Assembly (NCBI GenBank): GCA_003219345.1
Contig: QHOP01000426.1
Coordinates: 1 to 13,330 of the forward strand
Length of the DNA stretch: 13,330 bases
Direction of reading: 5' to 3'
Source: Verrucomicrobiota bacterium
GTDB taxonomy: Bacteria > Verrucomicrobiota > Verrucomicrobiia > Limisphaerales > AV2
The position numbers and the translations under genes were made by a program. Shown in pieces: positions 1 through 7,677 of this stretch (positions within the stretch are counted from its first letter, which is position 1; each line of letters starts with the position of its first letter). The notes under the pieces were generated by a model. That model saw only the letters and a program-made list of their open reading frames with translations, was not told the origin of the DNA and ran no database searches.

Positions 1-1
1 C

Positions 2-853
2 GAATACGCCAGCGAATTCCGCTATCGCAACGCGCCGATCGAAAAACACACGCTCGTCCTCCTCATCACGCAATCAGGCGAAACAGCCGACACGCTGGCC
101 TGTCTCCGTGAAGCCCGACGGCGCGGCCATAAAGTGCTTTCCATCTGCAACGTCGTCGGCAGCACCATTGCGCGCGAAGCTGACGGCGGCATTTATTTGC
201 ACGCCGGCCCGGAAATCGGCGTGGCCTCGACCAAGGCGTTCACTTCGCAGATCACCGTGCTGACGCTGATGGCACTGCTGATGGGCCGCATCCGCATGTT
301 GGCTGCCGGCCGCGGCACCCAAATCATTCGCGCGCTCGAAGCCATTCCCGAGCAGATCGAAACCGTTCTCGCCCAGAACGACATCATCAAAAAAATCGCG
401 TTGAAGTACGCCACGGCCGAGGACTTCTTCTTCCTTGGCCGGCTCTACAACTTCCCGGTTGCCCTTGAAGGCGCACTCAAGCTGAAGGAAATTTCCTACA
501 TTCACGCCGAAGGCTACCCCGCCGCGGAAATGAAGCACGGCCCCATCGCAATGATCGACGAGAAGACCCCGACGGTCATCATCATCCCGACCGGGACGCT
601 TTACGAAAAAACGTTCAGCAACCTGGAGGAAATCAAGGCGCGCAAAGGTCCGATCATCGCCCTGGCCACCGAAGAGAACGCGAAGATCGCTTCCAAAGTG
701 CAAGAGGTGATTTACTTGCCGCAGACTTTGGAACCGTTGTTCCCGCTGCTGGCGGTTGTGCCTCTGCAACTGCTCGCCTACCACATCGCCGTCGCCCGCG
801 GCTGCGATGTCGATAAGCCGCGCAACCTGGCCAAGAGCGTGACGGTGGAATGA
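2..853 (+). CDS. glmS: Glutamine--fructose-6-phosphate aminotransferase (isomerizing), C-terminal part
   Basis: Makes glucosamine-6-phosphate from fructose-6-phosphate and glutamine, the entry step to UDP-GlcNAc for peptidoglycan and LPS, in the cytoplasm. The frame is open from base 2, so the gene begins left of the window. About 283 codons remain, covering most of the two-SIS-domain isomerase half; the N-terminal glutaminase domain is outside. Visible marks are the sugar-phosphate loop ITQSGETADT, the STKAFTSQ motif, KEISYIHAEGYPAAEMKHGP and the end DKPRNLAKSVTVE. Residues matching E. coli Glu488, His504 and Lys603 are all kept, so the isomerase site looks intact. An internal ATG at 134 is not a real start, because homology continues upstream of it. 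mtnP follows 77 bases downstream on the same strand. Confidence 0.97.
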   Translation, partial: EYASEFRYRNAPIEKHTLVLLITQSGETADTLACLREARRRGHKVLSICNVVGSTIAREADGGIYLHAGPEIGVASTKAFTSQITVLTLMALLMGRIRMLAAGRGTQIIRALEAIPEQIETVLAQNDIIKKIALKYATAEDFFFLGRLYNFPVALEGALKLKEISYIHAEGYPAAEMKHGPIAMIDEKTPTVIIIPTGTLYEKTFSNLEEIKARKGPIIALATEENAKIASKVQEVIYLPQTLEPLFPLLAVVPLQLLAYHIAVARGCDVDKPRNLAKSVTVE

Positions 854-930
854 GCCGAGCATTCGCGAGAGAAGAGCGGCGCTGACTTAAGGACCATACC
901 CGTCGCGCGACTATTTCAAAACTCGAACTC

Positions 931-1794
931 ATGACTCCCCATCGAATCGGCATTATCGGCGGCAGCGGTCTCTATCACCTCGACGGTTTCACCAAAGAGA
1001 AATGGGTGAAGGTCAAAACGCCATTCGGCTCGCCTTCGGACAGTTTTTTGACGGCTCAAGTGGCCGGACGGCAGGTGGTCTTCCTGCCGCGGCACGGTCG
1101 CGGGCATCGCATTCTCCCCAGTGAATTGAACCATCGCGCGAACATCTGGGCGATGAAAAAACTCCGTGTCGCATGGATCATCAGTGTCAGCGCGGTCGGC
1201 TCGTTGCAGGCGCGTTATCAGCCGTGCGACATCGTGTTGCCGAACCAGTTCGTGGACCGCACGAAGAAGTCTCTCGAACACACTTTCTTCGGATGCGGCA
1301 TTGTGGCGCACATCGCGTTTGCCGATCCGATTTGCGAGGAACTGCGGCAACTGCTGCTGCAGACCTGCCGCGCACTCGGCGCGCGCGTGCACGACGGCGG
1401 GACCTACGTGAACATGGAAGGCCCGGCGTTCAGCACACGGTCGGAGTCCATGACTCATCACAACCTGGGCTACGACGTCATCGGCATGACCAACCTGGGC
1501 GAAGCCAAATGCGCACGCGAAGCGGAAATCGCCTACGCGACGATGGCGATGGTGACGGACTACGATTGCTGGAAGGCGGACGAAGTGCATGTGACCGTCG
1601 AGCTCGTGATTGCCAACCTTCAGCGCAACGCGGCGCAGGCCCAGGAAATCATTCAAAGAGTCCTTCCGCGAATCCCGTCGGAACCGAGCTGTTCATGCCA
1701 CCGTGCGCTGCAAAACGCGATTTTGACCGACAAAAAAATTTGGCCGCCAAAGACAAAGGCCGCGTTGAAGCCGCTCCTGGAGAAGTATTTCTAG
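931..1794 (+). CDS. mtnP: S-methyl-5'-thioadenosine phosphorylase
   Basis: Phosphorolytic cleavage of methylthioadenosine, the by-product of polyamine synthesis and other S-adenosylmethionine chemistry, to adenine and methylthioribose-1-phosphate. It is the first step of methionine salvage and is cytosolic. The 287 residues match the usual length. Motifs in order: phosphate-binding GGSGLY (10-15), PRHGRGH (53-59), LPSELNHRANI (62-72), SAVGSL (87-92), MEGPAFSTRSES (162-173), GMTN (185-188) and TDYDCW (209-214). The Asp in TDYDCW, where plain purine nucleoside phosphorylases carry Asn, supports 6-aminopurine (MTA) substrates. The ATG at 931 lies nine codons before GGSGLY, as expected, but no clear Shine-Dalgarno precedes it. 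Co-transcription with glmS is possible given the 77-base gap; no functional link is evident. Confidence 0.95.
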   Translation: MTPHRIGIIGGSGLYHLDGFTKEKWVKVKTPFGSPSDSFLTAQVAGRQVVFLPRHGRGHRILPSELNHRANIWAMKKLRVAWIISVSAVGSLQARYQPCDIVLPNQFVDRTKKSLEHTFFGCGIVAHIAFADPICEELRQLLLQTCRALGARVHDGGTYVNMEGPAFSTRSESMTHHNLGYDVIGMTNLGEAKCAREAEIAYATMAMVTDYDCWKADEVHVTVELVIANLQRNAAQAQEIIQRVLPRIPSEPSCSCHRALQNAILTDKKIWPPKTKAALKPLLEKYF

Positions 1795-1821
1795 GGCCAT
1801 TTGTCTGCCCGACGAATGGCC
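1795..1821 (+). terminator. Hairpin directly after mtnP, probable terminator
   Basis: An 11-bp stem pairs 1795-1805 with 1811-1821, including one G-U wobble, around a 5-base loop (TGCCC). It begins on the base after the mtnP stop codon. There is no T-run after it, so it is not a textbook intrinsic terminator. It may instead protect the mRNA 3' end or act with Rho. Confidence 0.5.
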
Positions 1822-1951
1822 ATCGGACCCGCAGCCCTGCTGGATTCAGATGATCGGCCTCCGCCCCGACGGCGCGGTCGATGATGACGCATCGAGGGGA
1901 GCTTGTCATCGCCCGCCGCCAGCCCGGCTCCGCGCAGAAGCGGGCCAGGCC

Positions 1952-1976
1952 GCCTGAGCACAAAGCGCGATCAGGC
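1952..1976 (-). terminator. Weak inverted repeat beyond the end of the barrel gene
   Basis: GCCTGA at 1952-1957 is repeated inverted as TCAGGC at 1971-1976 with a 13-base loop, about 33 bases past the TAA of the minus-strand barrel gene. No T-tract is seen. Its place between two converging units suggests a termination role, but the stem is short and could be chance. Confidence 0.22.
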
Positions 1977-2008
1977 CAGCCCAGCGGGATCACGTCGGGG
2001 CCTTCAGC

Positions 2009-3241
2009 TTAATAGCCGATCGAAAGTCTAATCGTAACCCGATTATCATCGTAGCTAAGGGGCTGGGTATTGAAGTAATGGTTGCTGTTGAACTTCTCGT
2101 AATCATAAAGCAGGCTGGCTTTGAGCCAGAGTTGGATGCTATAGTTCAAGGCAAAACCGGCGCGGTAGAGGAGATCGTGCCGCGATGCAAATGCTCCTGT
2201 ATATTGGTCGTGTTCCACCGAACCCGTGGCCACCCCCTGCAACCTTCCGTCCGGCGTGATTCCCTGCGCAAGTTGCAACGTGATCGCGTCCGCGGTGTAG
2301 GCCGAACTCCCGACTTGGACGGAGATATTGTTCCTTCGCGAGTAGGTCAAGGAGGCGACGGTTCTCTCCCAAAATCTTTGAGTAAGCGAAGCTTCCACGA
2401 CCGGGGAGCTGGAACCCTTGGAGCCGTCGGAAAACTTCAAAGCTTCATAGCCAAGCTTTATGCTGCCCCTCAACCGGGGGTTGAAATCGCCGCTCGCTCC
2501 GACGTATCCGCCGTAAAGGTCGGCGTGTGGCCCGTCAGCCAACGCAAGGACATTGGGCGAGGTGGCTGATTGACCGTAATGAACCTCGCCGAACAGCCTC
2601 ACTTTCGGCGCGATTCCAAAGGCAAAACCGCCGGTGCCACGGATGGTGTTTTCATCATAAAGCGAAGTGCCCCGCTTGTAATCCGTCGCTTCAAAGGCCC
2701 CATCGACATAGACGCTGGTCTTGTCGCTCAAACCGTATTCGAGCCGGTAGTCGTCGGAAAACACCTTGCGGTCAACCCGTTGCCCCTGACTCAAGGCGCC
2801 ACCAAGAATGCCGGAAAGAAACTGCACACGATCGTTTCCCTCAAGCTTGACGCGGCTGCCCGCCAGATATGTATTCAAAAGAAAGCTGTGATCACGATGG
2901 TCTTGCGCAGTCTGATTACCGTAGAACGACTGGTCCACCGTGTAGTCGAAGGTAATGTGGTTCGCCTCAGTGCGACCCAGTCGAAGGTTCACGCCCGGGC
3001 TTACGACCGTCAGAAAATCACCCTCGACCGGCGGGAAAGGAAATCCCGGAATGGGTTTGCTCGGTCGAAAGAAAATGTTGTCGTCGTATTGCTCGGCCAA
3101 CGCGAGGTGCGGTTTAACATGCACCGAACCGATGCTGTAAACCAAAAGGTCGCTCGCATCGACCGCCCACGCTTGCGCGCCCGCCGCGGAAAGCCCTGCT
3201 GCAATTGTCAAAAGACAGTGACCACGTTTTGAACGACGCAT
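2009..3241 (-). CDS. Outer-membrane beta-barrel protein (putative beta-barrel porin 2-like)
   Basis: A 410-residue exported protein. Residues 1-26 form a signal peptide (basic start, hydrophobic core, cleavage after AQAWA). The rest alternates polar and hydrophobic residues in amphipathic strands joined by Asp/Asn/Gly-rich turns, and ends in an aromatic residue (RLSIGY), the usual outer-membrane insertion signal. An early segment (VHVKPHLALAEQYDDNIF) resembles the start of the barrel families seen in exopolysaccharide and exosortase loci; that family match is from memory. Substrate is unknown. The start is supported by GAGGA seven bases upstream of the ATG. It lies 66 bases downstream of the Ala-rich exported protein and is probably co-transcribed with it. 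No polysaccharide synthesis genes are in the window, so a link to export of a polymer is speculative. Confidence 0.8.
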   Translation of the reverse strand: MRRSKRGHCLLTIAAGLSAAGAQAWAVDASDLLVYSIGSVHVKPHLALAEQYDDNIFFRPSKPIPGFPFPPVEGDFLTVVSPGVNLRLGRTEANHITFDYTVDQSFYGNQTAQDHRDHSFLLNTYLAGSRVKLEGNDRVQFLSGILGGALSQGQRVDRKVFSDDYRLEYGLSDKTSVYVDGAFEATDYKRGTSLYDENTIRGTGGFAFGIAPKVRLFGEVHYGQSATSPNVLALADGPHADLYGGYVGASGDFNPRLRGSIKLGYEALKFSDGSKGSSSPVVEASLTQRFWERTVASLTYSRRNNISVQVGSSAYTADAITLQLAQGITPDGRLQGVATGSVEHDQYTGAFASRHDLLYRAGFALNYSIQLWLKASLLYDYEKFNSNHYFNTQPLSYDDNRVTIRLSIGY

Positions 3242-3307
3242 TAACTATCCTCGCGCAAAAGAGAACCCGCCAGGCCAGTCCCGACCAGCAAACGCTCTGG
3301 CAATCCG

Positions 3308-3856
3308 TTAAAGAACCTCCGTGTCTTCAGAATCGATGGAAGCATCCGACCTCGCCACGGAAGGTGCCGCCGGAGTCAGGCCAAGCGAAGAGCTGAGTTT
3401 CGCTCGCGACATGGCAGACACGATCTGCTCCGCCTGCGCCGGAACGGCGGCAATCACCGCCGAACGCACATCGTCCGCTTTGACTCCTGGCACGCGCGCC
3501 GCCGTCGCCGCAATGGCGCCGGCAGAATTCGGCAGCTTGCTCGCCGCCGCCGCCGCCGCCGCCGGAGCGACGGCCGGCGTTTTCAGCGCAATCGCAGCGA
3601 CCGCGGCCGAGGTCACGTCCGAATTGATTGACACCACCGCCTGGGCCACCGCCGCGGCCACCGCGGCCTTTCCTTTGGCCGGAGCATCGGCCACGAGTTG
3701 AGCGGCCTTGGCCGACAAGTCCGACGCGGGCACTTTTGCCAAAATGTCCTTCGCCGCTGAAATCTGTTGAGTCGTCTGGGCCACAGCCACGTTGGCGCTC
3801 AATATACAAAGCCCGACCAGCAAGGTCGCCCCACCGAAAGAGTTCCAAGTCTTCAT
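3308..3856 (-). CDS. Small Ala-rich exported protein, unknown function
   Basis: A 182-residue protein I do not recognise. Residues 1-26 are a clear signal peptide (hydrophobic core TLLVGLCILSANVAVA, likely cleavage before QTTQQ). The mature part is about one-third alanine, with repeated AAVAAAVAQAV-type runs and a helical Ala/Val/Lys pattern, then a Ser/Asp/Glu-rich tail (SDASIDSEDTEVL). No Cys is left after cleavage and no lipobox is present, so it is probably soluble in the periplasm or secreted. The ATG at 3856 has only a weak GGA about ten bases upstream. As first gene of a two-gene unit with the outer-membrane barrel, it may be a periplasmic partner. The low complexity reflects GCC/GCG-rich coding; the opposite strand also stays open here, which is a composition effect. 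Confidence 0.65.
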   Translation of the reverse strand: MKTWNSFGGATLLVGLCILSANVAVAQTTQQISAAKDILAKVPASDLSAKAAQLVADAPAKGKAAVAAAVAQAVVSINSDVTSAAVAAIALKTPAVAPAAAAAAASKLPNSAGAIAATAARVPGVKADDVRSAVIAAVPAQAEQIVSAMSRAKLSSSLGLTPAAPSVARSDASIDSEDTEVL

Positions 3857-4206
3857 ATCAATTTTCCAGGTACAAGTCTTACAGCAACTTTAACCCAGCC
3901 GGAGAATCAACCGGCTCGTTAGACGACTTTCTATCAGGCCGCACTCGCGGGTGTCACCTGAAAAATTGCAGCGTGACCGTTGACTGCGCAAATTGCGCAA
4001 CCGCAACTTGACCCCCGGTTCCAAAAGCGGTACACGGAGATAAACTTCGCAAAACTCATGCCCCCGAACTCAATCATGATTGAAGTTTCCCCGGAATATT
4101 TCATCACCGATTTTCCCGCGCGCCCGGCGATTCAAAGCGCCGCCTTCCGCGCGGCGCCAGCGTGGAAATCGAAGTCATCCCGCGCTGCTTAACTGAAGAA
4201 AACCTG
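3857..4206. other. Divergent intergenic region between the Ala-rich protein and rmuC
   Basis: About 350 bases holding promoters for both directions, though no clean -35/-10 pair could be picked out. It contains a 6-bp inverted repeat (AGCCGG 3897-3902 with CCGGCT 3911-3916, 8-base loop) that would lie in the leader of the minus-strand unit, and the palindrome at 3985-3999. Short ORFs here (for example one opening with TTG at 3980 and ending at 4192) have no ribosome site and no recognisable content. Confidence 0.6.
3981..3999. promoter_or_regulatory. TGCGCAAATTGCGCA palindrome, candidate operator
   Basis: Positions 3985-3999 form a perfect 15-base odd-centred palindrome (arms TGCGCAA and TTGCGCA around one central A) in the gap between two divergent genes, where a dimeric repressor could act on either. 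The 15 bases at 3981-3995 recur inverted at 9825-9839. The regulator is unknown. Confidence 0.35.
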
Positions 4207-5769
4207 ATGAACGACTTCACCAGCATGATCGCACTAATCGCCGGCTGCCTCCTGGGTGGCGTTGTTGTTTGGTTCCTGCTCGGAGAAAGGATTCGTCACA
4301 TAGCCGCGCAGGCAAAGGCTGAATCCGAACTGGACCTTGCAGTTTTAAACGAGCGCGTAACCGACAGAGATCAGGAGATAACAGAACTTCGAGCCGAATC
4401 CGAGGGTCAAAGGCAAAAAATTGCGCAGCTCGATTCCCAACTTCACGGCGAATCGACCGCGCTGGCCACCGCTGAGGAAAAAGCCAGACGAATTCCTCAA
4501 CTTGAAGACCAGCTCGCAACCAGGGATGAACAGATCAATAGTCTGCAGAATCAAATCACCGAGTTAAAGATGGGTCGGTCGGAGTTGGAAACAACCCTGG
4601 CGGAGGAACGTAAAGCGGTTGAGGAAAAAATCGCTCTGTTGAATGAAGCTCAAGCAAGACTCTCCGACGCTTTCGAGGCGCTTTCGGCGCAGGCGCTCAA
4701 GAGCAACAATCAGTCCTTTCTTGATTTGGCAAAGTCCGAACTCGGAAAGTTTCAAGAAGCAGCCAGAGGGGACCTGGAAAAACGTCAGCAAGCCATCGAT
4801 CAACTTGTGAAGCCGGTCAAGGAATCCCTGGAAAAGTTCGATTCCAAGATTCAGGAGCTTGAGAAGTCACGGGTGGGAGCTTATGAAGGGCTGAACCAGC
4901 AAGTCAAATCCTTGCTGACGACCCAAAGCCAGCTTCGCTTTGAAACCGCCAACCTGGTGCGCGCGTTAGGCACGCCACGTGTTGCCGGGCGCTGGGGCGA
5001 AATGACGCTCAAGCGAGTCGTCGAAATGGCCGGCATGGTTGATCATTGCGATTTTTACGAACAACAAAGCGTGTCCACCGAGGAGGGCCGGCTCCGCCCC
5101 GACCTGATTGTGCGATTGCCGGGCAAAAAGAACATCGTCGTCGATGCCAAAGCGCCGTTGTCGGCCTATCTTGAGGCGGCTGAGGCCAATGACGAGCCGA
5201 CCCGACGAACGAAATTGCAGGACCACGCTCGCCAGATTCGCAATCACGTCAATGCATTGAGTAGAAAATCCTATTGGGATCAATTCCAGCCTTCGCCCGA
5301 ATTCGTGGTGTTGTTTCTGCCCGGCGACAACTTTTACAGCGCTGCACTGGAACAAGACCCGGCGCTCCTTGAACAAGGAGTAGAGCAGCGCGTGATTTTG
5401 GCCACGCCGATGACGCTGATCGCCATGTTGAGAGCCGTCGCCTACGGATGGCGACAGGAGAAACTTGCCGCCAACGCCAAGGAAATCAGCGACCTGGGAA
5501 AGGAACTCTATAAGCGCATCGCTGACATGGGCGGCCACTTTAGCGACGTGGGTTCGACGTTGGGTAAAGCTGTGGAGAGTTACAACAAAGCCGCCGGCTC
5601 GCTTGAGTCACGAGTTCTGGTCAGCGCCCGCAAATTCCGTGATTTGGAGACTACGGGAACCGAAGAGGAGATCGACCCGGCTTTGCCGGTGGAGGTCACG
5701 CCTCGGCGATTACAGGCTCCGGAAACGGCTTTACTCGGTGAAAAAGACGCCGGAAACGAAATGGAATAG
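4207..5769 (+). CDS. rmuC: RmuC family DNA recombination protein
   Basis: RmuC limits recombination at inverted repeats in E. coli and is thought to be a membrane-tethered nuclease-fold protein; its exact activity is unsettled. The 520 residues show the standard order: N-terminal membrane helix (about 7-26, SMIALIAGCLLGGVVVWFLL), a long heptad-type coiled coil (about 30-205, rich in Glu, Gln and Lys), and the RmuC domain with RWGEMTLKRVVEMAGM (262-277), RPDLIVRLPGKKNIVVDAKAP and the stretch from SPEFVVLFLPGD to ATPMTLIAMLRAVAYGW. The C-terminal tail after LETTG is acidic and unconserved. I chose ATG 4207 because it places the membrane helix right at the N-terminus; a GTG at 4162 would add 15 polar residues. 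A GAAGAAAA stretch precedes 4207. It appears to stand alone. Confidence 0.93.
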   Translation: MNDFTSMIALIAGCLLGGVVVWFLLGERIRHIAAQAKAESELDLAVLNERVTDRDQEITELRAESEGQRQKIAQLDSQLHGESTALATAEEKARRIPQLEDQLATRDEQINSLQNQITELKMGRSELETTLAEERKAVEEKIALLNEAQARLSDAFEALSAQALKSNNQSFLDLAKSELGKFQEAARGDLEKRQQAIDQLVKPVKESLEKFDSKIQELEKSRVGAYEGLNQQVKSLLTTQSQLRFETANLVRALGTPRVAGRWGEMTLKRVVEMAGMVDHCDFYEQQSVSTEEGRLRPDLIVRLPGKKNIVVDAKAPLSAYLEAAEANDEPTRRTKLQDHARQIRNHVNALSRKSYWDQFQPSPEFVVLFLPGDNFYSAALEQDPALLEQGVEQRVILATPMTLIAMLRAVAYGWRQEKLAANAKEISDLGKELYKRIADMGGHFSDVGSTLGKAVESYNKAAGSLESRVLVSARKFRDLETTGTEEEIDPALPVEVTPRRLQAPETALLGEKDAGNEME

Positions 5770-5963
5770 CCTTGGCTTCGCGGCCACATGGCTAAGTTCT
5801 CAGCCAGAGGCAGAGCGTGATTTTGTTGCTTGCACGGGAGGTTAATCTTCGTAAAGTCGCCGGGTGCCAACAATCGATTGCCCGGATTTGCGCCAAGCCA
5901 TCCCAACGGTTGCCGGCGCGTTGTAGTCAATAACACGCGGCTTCAAACAACCTTGACCAATCT

Positions 5964-7178
5964 ATGAAAGATAATGCGCGCGTCTTTTTCAGCTTAGTAA
6001 TCGTTTGCTGCGTTTGCGCCGGTGACGTGAGGGGCGCTTTGGGGCAGGATGACAAACAGGCTGACCAGGAAAAGGAGGCCTGCATTGGCAACCTGAAGCA
6101 AATTTACGAAGCCATTCAAAAATATCGACGAGATCACAAGGCGCTTCCAGACTGGCTCTCGGACCTGGCACCGAGCTACCTCCCGGATAAATCAGTCCTC
6201 GTCTGTCCGGTCACCAAACGAACGGGGAAAATCTCAAATTTTGGCATCGTGGACCCTCATTTGGCGAATGCTTACCTGTTTGAGTTTGCGAACACCGACA
6301 TGGGCGCCATCTACAACGGCGGCAAAATCAAGATGCTGGAGTGGAAACAAAAACAAATGGGTGTGGTGGGCTCCGTCGTTCCCATGGTTCGATGTCATTT
6401 GCACAACCAGGTCTTAAACCTTTCGTTCGATGGCGAGATCTACGAAAGCGGAAGTTCATGGGAGGATTTGTTCTCTGTCGTGGATAAAGCCGACCTGTCA
6501 CCCGAGAAACTCTTTGGTAAGGACTTTGCCCGCCTGGCCGGAGGAGGTGGCGGTAGTGGTGATGGAGTGAGTGCTCCTTCATATCCTCCGCGTAGTGCCG
6601 AAGCCAAAACCAATCAAGTTGACTTGTCCCAGTTCTACAACGCCTCGTTAGCAAAAGCCTGGCACCCGACAGCACCTGGCACGCAGGGATATGACCTGGC
6701 GCCACTGCCGCAAGGTTTGCAGACCTTCGCCGATGTTTCGTTTGATGTGCGCGGCGTGGTCCAAATCGCCGGACGAAAGCTGGAGGAAGCGGGCGGGAAG
6801 TTCCCCAGTGAGGTCAAAGGTATCCCCTTCGCAGCCAAGTGCAAAAGACTTCACTTTCTGCATTCAACAGGTTGGTCTGTTCCCGACGGGACCAAAATCG
6901 GCAGCTATCGCCTCAATTATTCGAACGGGGAAACGCGCGAATTGCCCATCTTTTATGGGCAACAGGTGCGCGACTGGTTTGCCAATTCGAGTTCGCAATC
7001 GCTCGATAAAAACTCTGTAGTCGCCTGGTCAATCAAACCGCCGCGTGACGCCGACAACAAAACCCTGTTCAAAACGAGTTGGGACAATCCGCTGCCTGAC
7101 GGAGAAATCAAAAGTATTGATTACATCTCCGCAGGTTCCGACGCTGCACCATTTCTGATCGCAATCACAGCAGAGTAA
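5964..7178 (+). CDS. Secreted two-domain protein with prepilin-like N-terminal segment, unknown function
   Basis: A 404-residue exported protein. A signal peptide covers about residues 1-27 (hydrophobic FFSLVIVCCVCAG). Residues 38-82 (CIGNLKQIYEAIQKYRRDHKALPDWLSDLAPSYL in two overlapping parts, then CP) copy the globular start of bacterial pseudopilins of the DUF1559/GspG type, and residues 140-160 (VPMVRCHLH, then LNLSFDGEIYES) match what follows in such proteins in this phylum. It lacks the prepilin peptidase site and long N-terminal pilin helix. A Gly-rich linker (192-200) leads to a C-terminal beta-rich domain (about 255-404) with FADVSFDVRGVVQIAGR, CKRLHFLHSTGW, LPIFYGQQVRDWF, a style I associate with planctomycete and verrucomicrobial secreted proteins. 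No Shine-Dalgarno is evident. It converges with the lipoprotein gene, 49 bases apart. Confidence 0.72.
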   Translation: MKDNARVFFSLVIVCCVCAGDVRGALGQDDKQADQEKEACIGNLKQIYEAIQKYRRDHKALPDWLSDLAPSYLPDKSVLVCPVTKRTGKISNFGIVDPHLANAYLFEFANTDMGAIYNGGKIKMLEWKQKQMGVVGSVVPMVRCHLHNQVLNLSFDGEIYESGSSWEDLFSVVDKADLSPEKLFGKDFARLAGGGGGSGDGVSAPSYPPRSAEAKTNQVDLSQFYNASLAKAWHPTAPGTQGYDLAPLPQGLQTFADVSFDVRGVVQIAGRKLEEAGGKFPSEVKGIPFAAKCKRLHFLHSTGWSVPDGTKIGSYRLNYSNGETRELPIFYGQQVRDWFANSSSQSLDKNSVVAWSIKPPRDADNKTLFKTSWDNPLPDGEIKSIDYISAGSDAAPFLIAITAE

Positions 7179-7227
7179 AGCGGAGCGGTAGTTCTTCGCC
7201 TCTGTCGCGAGAAAAACTCAGAAGCCG

Positions 7228-7677
7228 TTAACCGCCGCAAATCGGGCAGGGTTCTCCTTCGTCGGGACCGCAGGGCCTTCCTTTGAAAATCTGGTAATAA
7301 CGACACTTCTTGTTGTGGCGTTTCTTGTCCAAGGTTATCCAGTAATCGGCGGAGTTAGTGGAAATCCTGCTCACGGTCGGTCTGAGAGCCGGTTTGTTGG
7401 TTGGTGCGTTGCCTTGTTGAAATGTGCCTTCCACCAGCATCCGCCGCAGCAGTCGGTTCTCCGCCGCCAGTTGCTCATTCTTCTCCTTGATGCTCCGCCA
7501 GTCACTCTCGGCGACAGTGTTAGTCAGCCGGCCGGTGTTGTGGATTGGCTCCGTTCCAGTTTGTGTCGATTCACTCTGGGTGGCGCTATCCGGTTTGCAT
7601 CCGCTGACGCCGCCGGCGCAGAGAGAGGCCGCCACAGCGATCAGAAGTTTCAACCCGCAGCGCGATCGCGGTGTCAT
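7228..7677 (-). CDS. Small lipoprotein with coiled coil and C-terminal Cys-rich motif
   Basis: A 149-residue predicted lipoprotein. The lipobox GVSGC places the lipidated Cys at position 27 after a basic, hydrophobic signal. A low-complexity linker (28-57, Ser/Thr/Gln) leads to a short coiled coil (58-83, SIKEKNEQLAAENRLLRRML). The C-terminal 39 residues hold the conserved-looking block DYWITLDKKRHNKKCRYY, then GRPCGPDEGEPCPICGG, with His121, Cys125, Cys136, Cys144 and Cys147. I recognise this block as a recurring C-terminal module in planctomycete and verrucomicrobial proteins, possibly a small metal-binding or disulfide-bonded fold; its function is not known to me. The architecture is a membrane anchor, a spacer and a displayed module. 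Its start codon faces the 400-base gap shared with the LOG gene, so promoters there are divergent. Confidence 0.72.
   Translation of the reverse strand: MTPRSRCGLKLLIAVAASLCAGGVSGCKPDSATQSESTQTGTEPIHNTGRLTNTVAESDWRSIKEKNEQLAAENRLLRRMLVEGTFQQGNAPTNKPALRPTVSRISTNSADYWITLDKKRHNKKCRYYQIFKGRPCGPDEGEPCPICGG

Noticed and set aside
74..862. 262-codon minus-strand ORF opposite glmS
   Set aside because: Lies fully opposite a clearly conserved gene; its Arg/His/Gly-rich product is a high-GC antisense artefact.
916..1853. Long ORFs on both strands in other frames over mtnP
   Set aside because: mtnP carries all family motifs in its own frame; the others are Arg-rich shadows without ribosome sites.
2570..3232. 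220-codon plus-strand ORF within the barrel gene
   Set aside because: Opposite strand of a gene with signal peptide, Shine-Dalgarno and aromatic C-terminus; no motif of its own.
3321..3848. Ala- and Gly-rich ORFs in other frames over the Ala-rich gene
   Set aside because: Low-complexity GCC/GGC runs keep several frames open; only the 3308-3856 frame has a signal peptide.
3980..4192. 70-codon ORF ahead of rmuC
   Set aside because: TTG start, no ribosome site, no recognisable content, and it overlaps the palindrome.
5770..5963. Short inverted repeats (TGGCT/AGCCA, CCGGG/CCCGG) after rmuC
   Set aside because: Five-base stems with long loops and no T-run; not distinguishable from chance.
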